Below, one piece after another: positions 1 through 8,328 of a DNA stretch of 36,217 bases. Origin of the DNA: a virus. Location of the stretch: positions 1 through 36,217 of IMG/VR virus record IMGVR_UViG_3300015263_000185; one strand, given 5' to 3'. The notes below the pieces were generated by a model. It saw only the letters and a list, made by a program, of their open reading frames with translations. It was not told where the DNA came from and searched no databases. How positions within the stretch are numbered: position 1 is the first letter of the stretch; each line of letters opens with the position of its first letter. A program made the position numbers and the translations under genes.

Positions 1-1254
1 GAATGGTAATCCGTTGGCACCCAAGAATCCTATGATAAAAAGAACCTGATTACTATTGTAACTCATATTAGTAGCTGACGAAGTGGCGCGTAATGTGCCA
101 TTGACATAAATTCTTACCTTGAAATCGGAAGCATCATACGTTACTATGATGTGATTATATACACCATTTGTTGCCGCAACGGTACTGTCTAAAAACTGAT
201 AACTGGTGTTGTCATACCAGCTTGCGGCATAATTACTACTGTATATTGCAACTCCACCATTGCACATGTACGAGCAACCGGCTCCCGCCTGATTGCCAAA
301 AATTCCTGCGGTTGTGTGTGCTGCCGTTGGGTATGCAACAACTTCCCACGATCTAGGAATTGCGTTGGATACCGGATAGTACGACGGTGAAATGTCCACA
401 TAAATTCCGTTAGCACCCGCGCTGCCAGTAAACGAGAACACCTGATTGTTTCCAAAGGCACAGTTAGCAACATTGATAGAGTGGTGTCCTGTAATATCAA
501 TCAGAGAATTGCTGTCGGTACGTGGCGCAAGCGTGAAGGCACTTGCATAGTTCTTACCCAACTCCAACTGCGGACGGCGAATCTTGACTATTTCGTTGTG
601 CGTATAATAGTAACCATACCAGTAGAATCTAGTATAAGCCTTGTTAACATCATGACTTGCACTGATCTGAAACGTACACCAACGCCGCTGCCACTCACCA
701 GCTTTTGTATTGATAGCAGTCTCTTGTGATCCACCCTGTCCATCCCAAAATGCGGTAACGCTAGTGGCATTCATCGTGTACATGCCGGGATTTACTCTAA
801 TGGACGTATTGGAAACCCACTGATCATATGAGTAGGTGTAATAATCTCCTGTGGTCAGTCCTAACGCAGCTAGATTTAATGCATGGTTTCCATTGAATGC
901 CTTCCAGTTACCGCCATCGTAATCATTCATAGTGATAACTGGTTCACCAATTAGAGGATCATATGTCCATATGGCGTGGAATGTATTGCCCCAATCGCCC
1001 ACACCACTATTGACAAAACCGGTGATATCGCCACCAGTCATAAAACTATTTACGTAAATTGCATTAGGATGATTGTTCTGCCACAGATACGGCAGAGTGT
1101 TGGCTACGTATGGAGTATATGAAGAATCCTTGCGAGGATGCCACACATTCATGTAGTTTACGGTAGGCGCACCAATGAAGGACTTCTCGTTTCCCATGTC
1201 ATAGTGGAAAACAAGTCCCTCACGAACCGTTGCTGGATTTACGCCCGTTGCCAT
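1..1254 (-). CDS. LamG/concanavalin A-like receptor-binding fibre protein (3' end beyond window)
   Basis: The frame opens with ATG at 1254-1252 and stays open for 418 codons to the left edge, so the C-terminus is missing. The start overlaps the upstream stop by one base (TAATG). The N-terminus has VREGLVFHYDMGNEKS, a variant of the 'GLVxxxDxGNxKSYxG' opening of phage LamG/ConA-like fibre proteins. The middle looks like a jelly-roll carbohydrate-binding module, with WQRRWCTFQIS and then RRPQLELGKNYASAF. A second sandwich domain follows, with SWEVVAYP, a cysteine pair near AGCSYMCNGG and the LamG-type segment HIIVTYDAS...VRIYVNGTL near the cut end. It probably binds a surface glycan at the distal end of a tail fibre; that role is inferred from fold type and from being the second lectin-like gene after the giant fibre. 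The sugar specificity cannot be read. Confidence 0.85.
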   Translation of the reverse strand, partial: MATGVNPATVREGLVFHYDMGNEKSFIGAPTVNYMNVWHPRKDSSYTPYVANTLPYLWQNNHPNAIYVNSFMTGGDITGFVNSGVGDWGNTFHAIWTYDPLIGEPVITMNDYDGGNWKAFNGNHALNLAALGLTTGDYYTYSYDQWVSNTSIRVNPGMYTMNATSVTAFWDGQGGSQETAINTKAGEWQRRWCTFQISASHDVNKAYTRFYWYGYYYTHNEIVKIRRPQLELGKNYASAFTLAPRTDSNSLIDITGHHSINVANCAFGNNQVFSFTGSAGANGIYVDISPSYYPVSNAIPRSWEVVAYPTAAHTTAGIFGNQAGAGCSYMCNGGVAIYSSNYAASWYDNTSYQFLDSTVAATNGVYNHIIVTYDASDFKVRIYVNGTLRATSSATNMSYNSNQVLFIIGFLGANGLPF

Positions 1255-2000
1255 TAGACACCAAACCTCTTACGATCTGCATTAAAATTCCTGAGTATGT
1301 CGCTTCCGGTTCCCTCATTTCCACCAGTAAAGTATCTGTTGTAGATACGAGCAATCGCAATATTACCATACAGGTTATAAATGCTATTGTTGTTATCCCT
1401 TCCAAGACTACACGTATTGGTTGACCAACGAGTTACTCCCAACCAGCGCATACTCGTAGACAAATTCTTGAAGACTCCATCTACATAAATCTTTGCACCG
1501 GCAGTTCCGAAAGTATATACAATATGATGCCAAACATTATCCTGACCAGAAAACCCACTAGCCATTGATGTGATGGTGCTACCTACATCATGTCCACCCG
1601 TAATATTTCCACCGGTTGAAAAGTATAGACGAACTCCATACGTCCATCCGAAAATTCCGCCGAGCGTCTGGCTAGTACCCATGCCGGGAGACTTCGCCCA
1701 CGCCTCAAGCGTAAGTTCATACTTACCACCATTAGGATCGTTGTTAAACCAATCCGCACCAACGCCCCATGTCTGATAGCAGTTCGATGTTCCATCGAAA
1801 GCAAACGATGCGGGTGGACCGGCAGAATACGTCATGCCGGAAGGCATCGTAGCTGAATCGCCATTAGCAGACGGACGATTGTGCTTCGGCGCGATATTGT
1901 AAACCGTGCTACCGCTACCGGGATAACACTTAGGGTTTCCCGCGTCTATGCAGAAGATCAATCCCTCTTTGACTACATCACTGTTATATGCTACAGCCAT
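1254..2000 (-). CDS. LamG/concanavalin A-like lectin-domain tail protein
   Basis: This 248-aa protein is a single LamG/ConA-like jelly roll. It begins VVKEGLIFCIDAGNPKCYPGSG, the usual opening of this phage family, followed by YELTLEAWAKS (the 'fT..aWv' strand), HHIVYTFGTAGAKIYVDGVFK (the 'W.hva.tydg....yvDG' strand pair) and ending with GNIAIARIYNRYFT. A strong ribosome binding site, GGAGAG, sits about 6 nt before the ATG, and only one base separates it from the stop of the giant fibre. It is likely an adhesin that attaches to or accompanies that fibre. The next gene downstream shares the N-terminal signature, so the two look like paralogues. Ligand unknown. Confidence in the fold is high, in the role moderate. 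Confidence 0.88.
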   Translation of the reverse strand: MAVAYNSDVVKEGLIFCIDAGNPKCYPGSGSTVYNIAPKHNRPSANGDSATMPSGMTYSAGPPASFAFDGTSNCYQTWGVGADWFNNDPNGGKYELTLEAWAKSPGMGTSQTLGGIFGWTYGVRLYFSTGGNITGGHDVGSTITSMASGFSGQDNVWHHIVYTFGTAGAKIYVDGVFKNLSTSMRWLGVTRWSTNTCSLGRDNNNSIYNLYGNIAIARIYNRYFTGGNEGTGSDILRNFNADRKRFGV

Positions 2001-2001
2001 G

Positions 2002-5000
2002 TCAACTCTCCACGGTCAGCTTCGGCACATCCTTACGTTCCGCATAAACGGTGAAGAAATAATCATACCCACCGCCATCTTCGTTGATGACATAGATCGT
2101 ATGATTGCTTATCATGGAGACAAACAACTTCTGATAGAATGCAATTGGTGTTAGGTTTACAGTGATCGTACCCTCATCCACCAGCGCCCACCAGTAATCG
2201 GGAAGCGTGATGATTCCAGTAGAAGAACGTCCGCGAACATAGACACCATTCTCCGGTCCTTCCAACGAACCATATTGCAGCTTCATTCCCGGCTTGGTTG
2301 GATGGTCAATCAAGAAGGACTTGCTTACGGCAGTAAACGCTCCCTCATTAGTGATTTGTGCAACAGTGGTTCCGTTTGCCCTAAAGCGAACGTTTCCTAA
2401 AGGATCAATGCCATACCCCATTTCAAGATTTAGATTCTCACTACCATCTACATGAATCGCAGCATCAATATTTCCACCACGGCTGAATAGAATGCCGCTA
2501 GAAACATCAAATCCTTTACCGATAATCACCCAATTTGTGTGACCACTACTCCATCCACCAATTCTTACATTGACGCTTGTAGCATTAGATACGGACAGGT
2601 TTCCTGTCGTAATGACATTACCAGTTACATATACGTTTGGACTGATAGTTAGAGTTGTTGTATTCAACTCCATATAGTCGCTAGCGCCACTATCAGCATT
2701 TGTCGCAATATAAAAGCGGTGTCCACCATTACCCTTGAAATAGGTATAGCTACCCTCAACACCGAAATTATAACCACTGGCTTGATTTAGACGATTGTCA
2801 TACAGGGATATCTTGTCACCAAGTTCTGCTCCAAAGTATATCGCACCTACCTTCATCTGACCAGTTGCAGCATTGAATGTCAGGTTAGCTGAATTTGCTC
2901 TAGCTGTCTGAGCAGAACCAACTGCACCGACTAGAACAGGATATGTTGTAGTGTCAGCCGATTCTTCTGTTGCAGTAATCGTGGTTGATGGACCGCTCGT
3001 TCCCTGAATACCCTGTGTACCCTGTGTACCCGTTGCACCTTGTGAGCCAGTTGTTCCTTGGCGACCTTGAATACCCTGAATACCTTGTGCGCCTGTTGCA
3101 CCTTGTGTACCCGTCGCGCCTTGTGATCCTGTTGCACCTTGTGCGCCAGTGGTGCCTTGCGTACCCGTTGCGCCTTGCGAGCCGGTAGTACCTTGGCGAC
3201 CTTGAATACCCTGAATGCCCTGCGCACCCGTAGCACCCTGAGTGCCGGTTGCACCTTGAGTTCCTGTCGCACCTTGTGTACCGGTTGCACCTTGTGTACC
3301 GGTTGCACCCTGCGAACCAGTGGTTCCCTGCCGACCCTGAATGCCCTGAACACCTTGTGCGCCTGTTGCACCCTGAGTGCCAGTTGCACCTTGTGCGCCC
3401 GTTGCACCCTGAGTGCCAGTTGCACCTTGAGTTCCTGTCGCACCTTGCGTACCAGTAGTTCCCTGAATACCTTGTGATCCAGTTGCACCTTGCGAGCCAG
3501 TAGTGCCTTGGACGCCTTGCGCACCCGTAGCACCCTGCGATCCGGTAGTACCCTGTACGCCTTGTGATCCGGTTGCACCCTGTGTTCCAGTTGTTCCTTG
3601 CACACCTTGAGTACCGGTAGCACCCTGTGTTCCAGTTGTTCCTTGCACACCTTGAGTACCCGTTGCGCCTTGAGTACCTGTGGTTCCCTGCCGTCCCTGA
3701 ATACCCTGAACACCTTGTGCGCCGGTTGCGCCCTGAGTGCCAGTTGCACCCTGTGTGCCTGTGGTTCCCTGCAATCCCTGTATGCCTTGCGCACCCGTAG
3801 CACCCTGAACCGTAGCTACACTGAAAGCAACGTTGGCATTGCCTGCGGCTGCGCCTGCTCCATCCGTGACAACAACAGATACGTTCTGAGTGTTGACGAA
3901 ATTCAGTTGACGCGCAGATAGTGTCGAACCACCGTTTGCAGACACGCGCACGGTATTTGCAACATTCGCGAGTTCGAACTTGACGTTGGTTGTACCGATA
4001 AACAGATTGGCGACATTGACTGTATTCGCTGTCGAGTTCGCGATCAGTGTTGCCTTAGCACCACCAACAGCCAGAGTTCCCGCACCCTTGTCAAAAGTCA
4101 GATTAGCGGAACCACCGAATGTTGTATCGTCATTATACTGAATGTGAGTATTCGAACCCCCCGGCTGAGTCGAGCCGCCGCCGCCCGTTTGTATAGAAGC
4201 GCGAGTGTACGTGTCAATGACTTCGACATATTGAAGTTCCGCGTAGTGACACTGAGAGTTTGCGCTAGATCGTCCGTTGTATGTGAACTTACCAACAATG
4301 ACCAACTCTTCTGGTGTTACGTCACCCCAACTAATTGTACTTGGTGATTCGGATACTGCCGATGCCAGAGAATTGTGAACATTCTGACCAGCCATGAGGA
4401 AGTAACGACGAGACTGTTGAATTTCTGTCGTTGCACACAGATACATGTTGACCCACTGACCTTGACCACCAGTGCTAAGTGCGGTCTTCTGCCACGTTGC
4501 ACCCGTATACTGGTTGTAGCAAATCGTAGTACCATCAGTCAGGAATGGAACACCCTTGGAGTCAACAGCAAACGTAGAGGTCTGAATAGTCGGACCACCT
4601 GACGTATTACTGCGCCACATGACACGATAAGTACCACCATCCGAAAGAACACCAGTATCCAACTGAATGTCTTCGTCCATGATACGAATCGAAGTCGCGG
4701 AGAACGTCACCGCATCGGTGTTAGACACATTAAGAGTATAACCTGCATACGTTGGCAATCCCGGCTTCGATGCGACCTTCGTTCCGTCGCCAAAGTGCAG
4801 ACGATAGTGCAACTCTGGATCACGATCAGCCGTGTGCAACTCCATCAGGGTTGCAGCAGATTCCTTAGTATCCGCATTATACGAAATCGTAGCAACAGGA
4901 CAGTGCTTCAACAAATCCCACGGAGAAGCTACGCATGTCAAAACACCATCTGCATCGAAGTAAACAAAGTATTCGTCGCTTACGTCAGCATGACTAACAG

Positions 5001-7467
5001 CTTGTGTACCAGTGAAAATCATGCGTCCATTATTGAACGTGTAAATTTCGAAATCGTCGGCAACCGGATAAATGGATACCTGTCGAGCAGCATCGTTATA
5101 TCCAAGCGTGACCTGATATCCTGTATCTGGATGATATGGGAAACCGAGGCGACTCTTCTTAGCTACGAAAGTATTTGCTACGTTCGCACCGCCGATATAG
5201 AGATTGGTGGTGTTGATTACATTAGCAGTGATAATGTTGGCTTCGACGGTATTACTCTCGGCATTAATACGAATTGTATTAGCACCAACGATGAGAACAT
5301 TGCCATTGGCTGTTGAGAACTTGAGATTAGCCGACGCACCAAATACGCCACCGTCGTTGTAAGATACTTGCTCATCCGCACCGGGAGAGGTGGAGAGAAT
5401 AGCGCCCTGAATACCCTGAACACCTTGCGTACCGGTAGCACCCTGAGTGCCTGTTGTTCCCTGCCGACCTTGAATGCCTTGTGTGCCTTGTGCGCCTGTC
5501 GCACCCTGAGTACCCGTCGTTCCCTGTACACCCTGAGTGCCAGTCGCACCCTGAGTACCTGTCGTTCCCTGTACGCCTTGAGTTCCGGTTGCACCTTGTG
5601 TACCAGTGGTGCCTTGAACACCTTGCGTTCCTGTCGCACCCTGAGTACCTGTCGTTCCCTGTACGCCTTGCGCACCTGTTGTACCTTGGCTACCCGTCGT
5701 TCCCTGCCGACCTTGAATACCCTGTACACCTTGGCTACCCGTCGTACCCTGAATACCTTGTGTGCCTGTTGCACCTTGTGTACCAGTGGTGCCTTGTAGT
5801 CCCTGAATACCCTGAATACCTTGCGCACCATCGGCACCCGCAGCACCACCGAGGTTTACATCCCAAACATTAAACGTACCAGAACCGGTGGTAGAAGCAA
5901 TTTCTGCTTGCATCGCACCAGTACCACTATCATAGGACGAAACCGTACCTTCCATAAAGGCAGAGGCACTATTAGCAATAACAACAGACTGACCAGCAGA
6001 ATATGAAAGACCACTTGCAACAGTCAGGCTCTTTGTGCCAGTACCAATCGTAAGAGAGGTCGCAGAAGTAGTTGCGTAACGATCACCAGCAAAGCCTTGT
6101 AGTCCTTGAGTTCCTTGTAATCCCTGAACACCTTGAGTGCCTGTTGTGCCTTGAGTGCCAGTTGCACCTTGCGTACCGGTAGTACCTTGTAGTCCTTGCA
6201 CACCCTGCGTACCAGTGGTTCCCTGTACGCCTTGCGATCCAGTTGCACCCTGTGTACCGGTTGTTCCTTGCCGACCCTGAATACCCTGTACGCCTTGAGT
6301 ACCAGTGGTGCCTTGTAGTCCCTGTGTACCCGTTGTTCCTTGCACACCCTGCGAACCAGTTGTTCCCTGTGCGCCTGTTGCACCTTGCGTACCTTGTGTA
6401 CCCGTCGCACCTTGTGTACCAGTCGTTCCCTGTACGCCTTGTGCGCCTGTCGTTCCCTGTACGCCTTGTGCGCCAGTTGCACCCTGAGTGCCTGTTGCAC
6501 CCTGAGTACCAGTAGTGCCTTGTAGTCCTTGAATGCCTTGTGCGCCCGTAGAACCTTGTGTTCCAGTTGCACCTTGAGTACCGGTAGTTCCCTGTAATCC
6601 CTGAATACCCTGAAAGCCAGTTGTACCCTGAACGCCTTGTGCGCCAGTGGTACCAGTTATACCTTGAACGCCTGTGGTACCTTGAATACCTTGTGCGCCA
6701 GTGGTACCCTGTGAACCTGTTGCACCCTGCGATCCAGTAGTGCCTTGTAGTCCCTGTGTGCCTTGAATACCTTGCGTACCAGTTGCACCCTGCGAGCCAG
6801 TGGTTCCCTGCCGACCCTGAATACCTTGCGTACCTTGTGCGCCCGTAGCACCCTGCGTTCCCGTTGCGCCTTGAGTACCGGTAGTTCCCTGTAATCCCTG
6901 TGTTCCTTGTGCGCCAGTTGCACCCTGAGTGCCTGTTGCACCCTGAGTACCAGTAGTACCTTGCCGACCTTGAATACCCTGAATACCCTGAACACCCGTT
7001 GCGCCTTGTGTGCCAGTTGCACCTTGCGATCCTGTGATACCCTGAATACCCTGTGGACCGAGCGCACCTTGCAGACCTTGTGTGCCGGTTGCGCCTTGAG
7101 TTCCTGTGGTTCCCTGAATACCCTGATTAGCAATACCCTGAGTACCCTGAACACCAAAATCACCCTGAATACCTTGTATACCCTGAATACCCTGCGGTCC
7201 TGCAATGGTACCCGCTACGTATAGTTCTACGTTCGCATTTCCACCTTCTCCTGCGGTGACAGCCACGGTAATGTCGGCTGTATTGACAAAGTTTACGCCA
7301 TTGGCATTAATGGTGGATTCAGAGTTAGCAGAGACAAGAATTTCAGATATACCACCACTTCCGAATGATCCTTCGGTTTTCCACGAATAACCATCCCACT
7401 CCCAAACTGTGCCGTCAGGAGCTACGAAGGTGTCGCCGGGATTAGGATTGATGGGGAAATCTGCCAT
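2002..7467 (-). CDS. Giant collagen-like tail fibre protein (1821 aa)
   Basis: The N-terminus ([26 protein letters not shown]) is a short domain common at the start of cyanophage-type fibre proteins. Three Gly-X-Y tracts follow at about residues 88-460, 543-689 and 1218-1490, rich in Gln, Thr and Ala and nearly free of charge. Between tracts lie a beta module (about 461-542) and a large globular region (about 690-1217), the latter with [14 protein letters not shown] and [14 protein letters not shown]. The C-terminal 106 residues (1716-1821; [20 protein letters not shown], then NGVYVRGR and [11 protein letters not shown]) form a domain I know from T4-like phage fibre proteins. No S74 SDxRLK motif is present. 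It should be a long homotrimeric fibre that reaches the host receptor. The largest gap in the window lies just upstream and may hold its own promoter. Confidence 0.9.
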   Translation of the reverse strand: MADFPINPNPGDTFVAPDGTVWEWDGYSWKTEGSFGSGGISEILVSANSESTINANGVNFVNTADITVAVTAGEGGNANVELYVAGTIAGPQGIQGIQGIQGDFGVQGTQGIANQGIQGTTGTQGATGTQGLQGALGPQGIQGITGSQGATGTQGATGVQGIQGIQGRQGTTGTQGATGTQGATGAQGTQGLQGTTGTQGATGTQGATGAQGTQGIQGRQGTTGSQGATGTQGIQGTQGLQGTTGSQGATGSQGTTGAQGIQGTTGVQGITGTTGAQGVQGTTGFQGIQGLQGTTGTQGATGTQGSTGAQGIQGLQGTTGTQGATGTQGATGAQGVQGTTGAQGVQGTTGTQGATGTQGTQGATGAQGTTGSQGVQGTTGTQGLQGTTGTQGVQGIQGRQGTTGTQGATGSQGVQGTTGTQGVQGLQGTTGTQGATGTQGTTGTQGVQGLQGTQGLQGFAGDRYATTSATSLTIGTGTKSLTVASGLSYSAGQSVVIANSASAFMEGTVSSYDSGTGAMQAEIASTTGSGTFNVWDVNLGGAAGADGAQGIQGIQGLQGTTGTQGATGTQGIQGTTGSQGVQGIQGRQGTTGSQGTTGAQGVQGTTGTQGATGTQGVQGTTGTQGATGTQGVQGTTGTQGATGTQGVQGTTGTQGATGAQGTQGIQGRQGTTGTQGATGTQGVQGIQGAILSTSPGADEQVSYNDGGVFGASANLKFSTANGNVLIVGANTIRINAESNTVEANIITANVINTTNLYIGGANVANTFVAKKSRLGFPYHPDTGYQVTLGYNDAARQVSIYPVADDFEIYTFNNGRMIFTGTQAVSHADVSDEYFVYFDADGVLTCVASPWDLLKHCPVATISYNADTKESAATLMELHTADRDPELHYRLHFGDGTKVASKPGLPTYAGYTLNVSNTDAVTFSATSIRIMDEDIQLDTGVLSDGGTYRVMWRSNTSGGPTIQTSTFAVDSKGVPFLTDGTTICYNQYTGATWQKTALSTGGQGQWVNMYLCATTEIQQSRRYFLMAGQNVHNSLASAVSESPSTISWGDVTPEELVIVGKFTYNGRSSANSQCHYAELQYVEVIDTYTRASIQTGGGGSTQPGGSNTHIQYNDDTTFGGSANLTFDKGAGTLAVGGAKATLIANSTANTVNVANLFIGTTNVKFELANVANTVRVSANGGSTLSARQLNFVNTQNVSVVVTDGAGAAAGNANVAFSVATVQGATGAQGIQGLQGTTGTQGATGTQGATGAQGVQGIQGRQGTTGTQGATGTQGVQGTTGTQGATGTQGVQGTTGTQGATGSQGVQGTTGSQGATGAQGVQGTTGSQGATGSQGIQGTTGTQGATGTQGATGTQGATGAQGATGTQGATGAQGVQGIQGRQGTTGSQGATGTQGATGTQGATGTQGATGTQGATGAQGIQGIQGRQGTTGSQGATGTQGTTGAQGATGSQGATGTQGATGAQGIQGIQGRQGTTGSQGATGTQGTQGIQGTSGPSTTITATEESADTTTYPVLVGAVGSAQTARANSANLTFNAATGQMKVGAIYFGAELGDKISLYDNRLNQASGYNFGVEGSYTYFKGNGGHRFYIATNADSGASDYMELNTTTLTISPNVYVTGNVITTGNLSVSNATSVNVRIGGWSSGHTNWVIIGKGFDVSSGILFSRGGNIDAAIHVDGSENLNLEMGYGIDPLGNVRFRANGTTVAQITNEGAFTAVSKSFLIDHPTKPGMKLQYGSLEGPENGVYVRGRSSTGIITLPDYWWALVDEGTITVNLTPIAFYQKLFVSMISNHTIYVINEDGGGYDYFFTVYAERKDVPKLTVES
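2997..3814 (-). repeat. Collagen-like Gly-X-Y tract 3 of the giant fibre
   Basis: About 273 residues of Gly-X-Y triplets between the central globular region and the C-terminal head, beginning VQGATGAQG and ending [15 protein letters not shown] recurs about four times. Confidence 0.92.
5402..5841 (-). repeat. Collagen-like Gly-X-Y tract 2 of the giant fibre
   Basis: About 147 residues of Gly-X-Y triplets between the beta module and the central globular domain, opening GADGAQG and ending GVQGIQG. Same composition as tract 1, including two GRQG triplets. Confidence 0.92.
5842..6085 (-). repeat. Beta module shared with the 973-aa fibre (copy in giant fibre)
   Basis: Residues about 461-542 carry [36 protein letters not shown] and the terminal WDVNLGG. 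Two close relatives lie inside the 973-aa fibre. It interrupts the collagen helix and probably forms a trimeric beta knob. Confidence 0.85.
6086..7203 (-). repeat. Collagen-like Gly-X-Y tract 1 of the giant fibre
   Basis: About 370 residues of uninterrupted Gly-X-Y triplets such as GTQGATG and [10 protein letters not shown]. At DNA level it is a degenerate short-period repeat (variants of CCTTG/CCCTG plus ACCAGT/GCCTGT on the plus strand). It predicts a triple-helical rod. Arg occurs only in the GRQG triplet, which recurs. Confidence 0.93.
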
Positions 7468-7477
7468 TTTGTTCTCT

Positions 7478-7495
7478 TAGACGTTCATCCGTCTA
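7478..7495 (-). other. Small hairpin before the giant-fibre start
   Basis: TAGACG-GATGAA-CGTCTA forms a perfect 6-bp stem with a 6-nt loop between the promoter-like box and the weak ribosome binding site AAGAGA. It could be a regulatory or processing site, but a stem this short may be chance. Confidence 0.4.
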
Positions 7496-7501
7496 TTTAT
7501 G
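7494..7501 (-). promoter_or_regulatory. T4-late-promoter-like box CATAAATA
   Basis: The minus strand reads CATAAATA, seven of eight bases of the T4 late promoter box TATAAATA, 26 nt upstream of the giant-fibre ATG and in the largest intergenic gap of the window. T4-type late promoters need only this -10-like box, recognised by the phage sigma factor gp55. Whether this phage uses such promoters is an inference. Confidence 0.5.
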
Positions 7502-7520
7502 GCAGTTAAATTAAAACTGC
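7502..7520 (-). terminator. Inverted repeat at the end of the 174-aa gene (possible weak terminator)
   Basis: GCAGTT and AACTGC form a perfect 6-bp stem around a 7-nt AT loop that spans the TAA stop of the upstream gene. It is not GC-rich and has no following T-run, so it is not a classical rho-independent terminator. Confidence 0.3.
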
Positions 7521-8030
7521 TTGAGCGAAGGGTTTTGGACCCGCAATTGTCCATGGAGTTAATACGTATTCATCGGCACTATTCAAACCAATTGTACAGG
7601 AGTCGGTCTGGTGAGCCGAGAGGTTAATAAAGTTGATTAACGCTCTTAATCTATCACCAGCAGTCCAAGTTCCTAGACTTAAAGCAGTAAAGTTAAATGT
7701 CTTGATTCCTGCGGTTAGTGCTTGTTCAGCAGAAAGTGTTCCGGTGGATTGTACAGTACCAGAAGAAGATACGCGAAAAAGTTGAGCAGAGATATTTGCT
7801 GATGTTGCACCAACTGTGACATTACACGTAACAGTATAATTTCCAGTAGACCCCGCAGCACCGGGAACTGCCGGTTCCGTCCAAAAATAGATAAAGGACG
7901 TTCCACCTTTACCCATACCAATAGCAAGCGTGTTTGGTGTCGTTGTTGAAGTCAACAACTGGTTATTGGCATTAGCACCAGCGACACTAAGATCAGATGC
8001 GGTATCTCTTTGATAATAAGTCTGTGCCAT
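7506..8030 (-). CDS. Small beta-rich tail/fibre-associated protein (174 aa)
   Basis: It begins MAQTYYQRDTASDL and contains alternating beta-strand segments (NYTVTCNVTVGATSANISAQ, GTLSAEQALTAG, AGDRLRALINF). This pattern fits a beta-sandwich domain of the type seen in phage appendage proteins. No catalytic motif, signal peptide or membrane segment is seen. Its ATG overlaps the stop of the 98-aa gene by one base, so translation is coupled. It lies between two collagen-like fibres and is probably an adhesin or a fibre-decorating protein. I recognise the general type from other phage tail clusters but know no defined function. Confidence 0.7.
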   Translation of the reverse strand: MAQTYYQRDTASDLSVAGANANNQLLTSTTTPNTLAIGMGKGGTSFIYFWTEPAVPGAAGSTGNYTVTCNVTVGATSANISAQLFRVSSSGTVQSTGTLSAEQALTAGIKTFNFTALSLGTWTAGDRLRALINFINLSAHQTDSCTIGLNSADEYVLTPWTIAGPKPFAQAVLI

Positions 8031-8326
8031 TACGGTTCACTGCTCTTTCTAGCGATATCAAGAATGCGATAGTATCCCTCATCATCCATCCAGAGTCCCA
8101 TCTTGATTCCTTCTTTCTCACCTTCACCCTGCCACACATAAACAGAATCATCGAATGCTTCCGTGTGAACAGTCTTAAATGGTGGAGTATGATACCACAC
8201 GATGCACTGAACACCAAACGGTGGTGCGTCTGCCCATGTTCCTTGAGTAGAATCAAATGTAGAGCCATCGGCGTAATAGATACGCCATGCCTTGATTGGT
8301 AGCATATCGTATTTCCTTCCAGACAT
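8030..8326 (-). CDS. Conserved small phage protein (98 aa) of unknown function
   Basis: The sequence has the pattern WRIYYADGSTFDSTQGTWADAPPFGVQ followed by IVWYHTPPFKT and GLWMDDEGYYRILD, which I recognise as a small family found beside phage tail-fibre genes, without a known role. Start choice is uncertain. The ATG at 8326 lies 2 nt after the upstream stop with a weak site. A second ATG at 8305 (MLPIKAWRIYY, 91 aa) is preceded by GGAAGGA at good spacing and may be the true start. The stop overlaps the next ATG by one base. No transmembrane segment or catalytic signature seen. Confidence 0.72.
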   Translation of the reverse strand: MSGRKYDMLPIKAWRIYYADGSTFDSTQGTWADAPPFGVQCIVWYHTPPFKTVHTEAFDDSVYVWQGEGEKEGIKMGLWMDDEGYYRILDIARKSSEP

Positions 8327-8328
8327 AA

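Noticed and set aside
4795-5316. 173-aa plus-strand frame
   Set aside because: It is antisense to the globular domain of the giant fibre, has no recognisable motif, and there is no other plus-strand gene in the window.
2997-7203. CRISPR-like look of repeated short motifs
   Set aside because: Period is 9-18 nt in a protein-coding frame without unique spacers; it is the collagen repeat.
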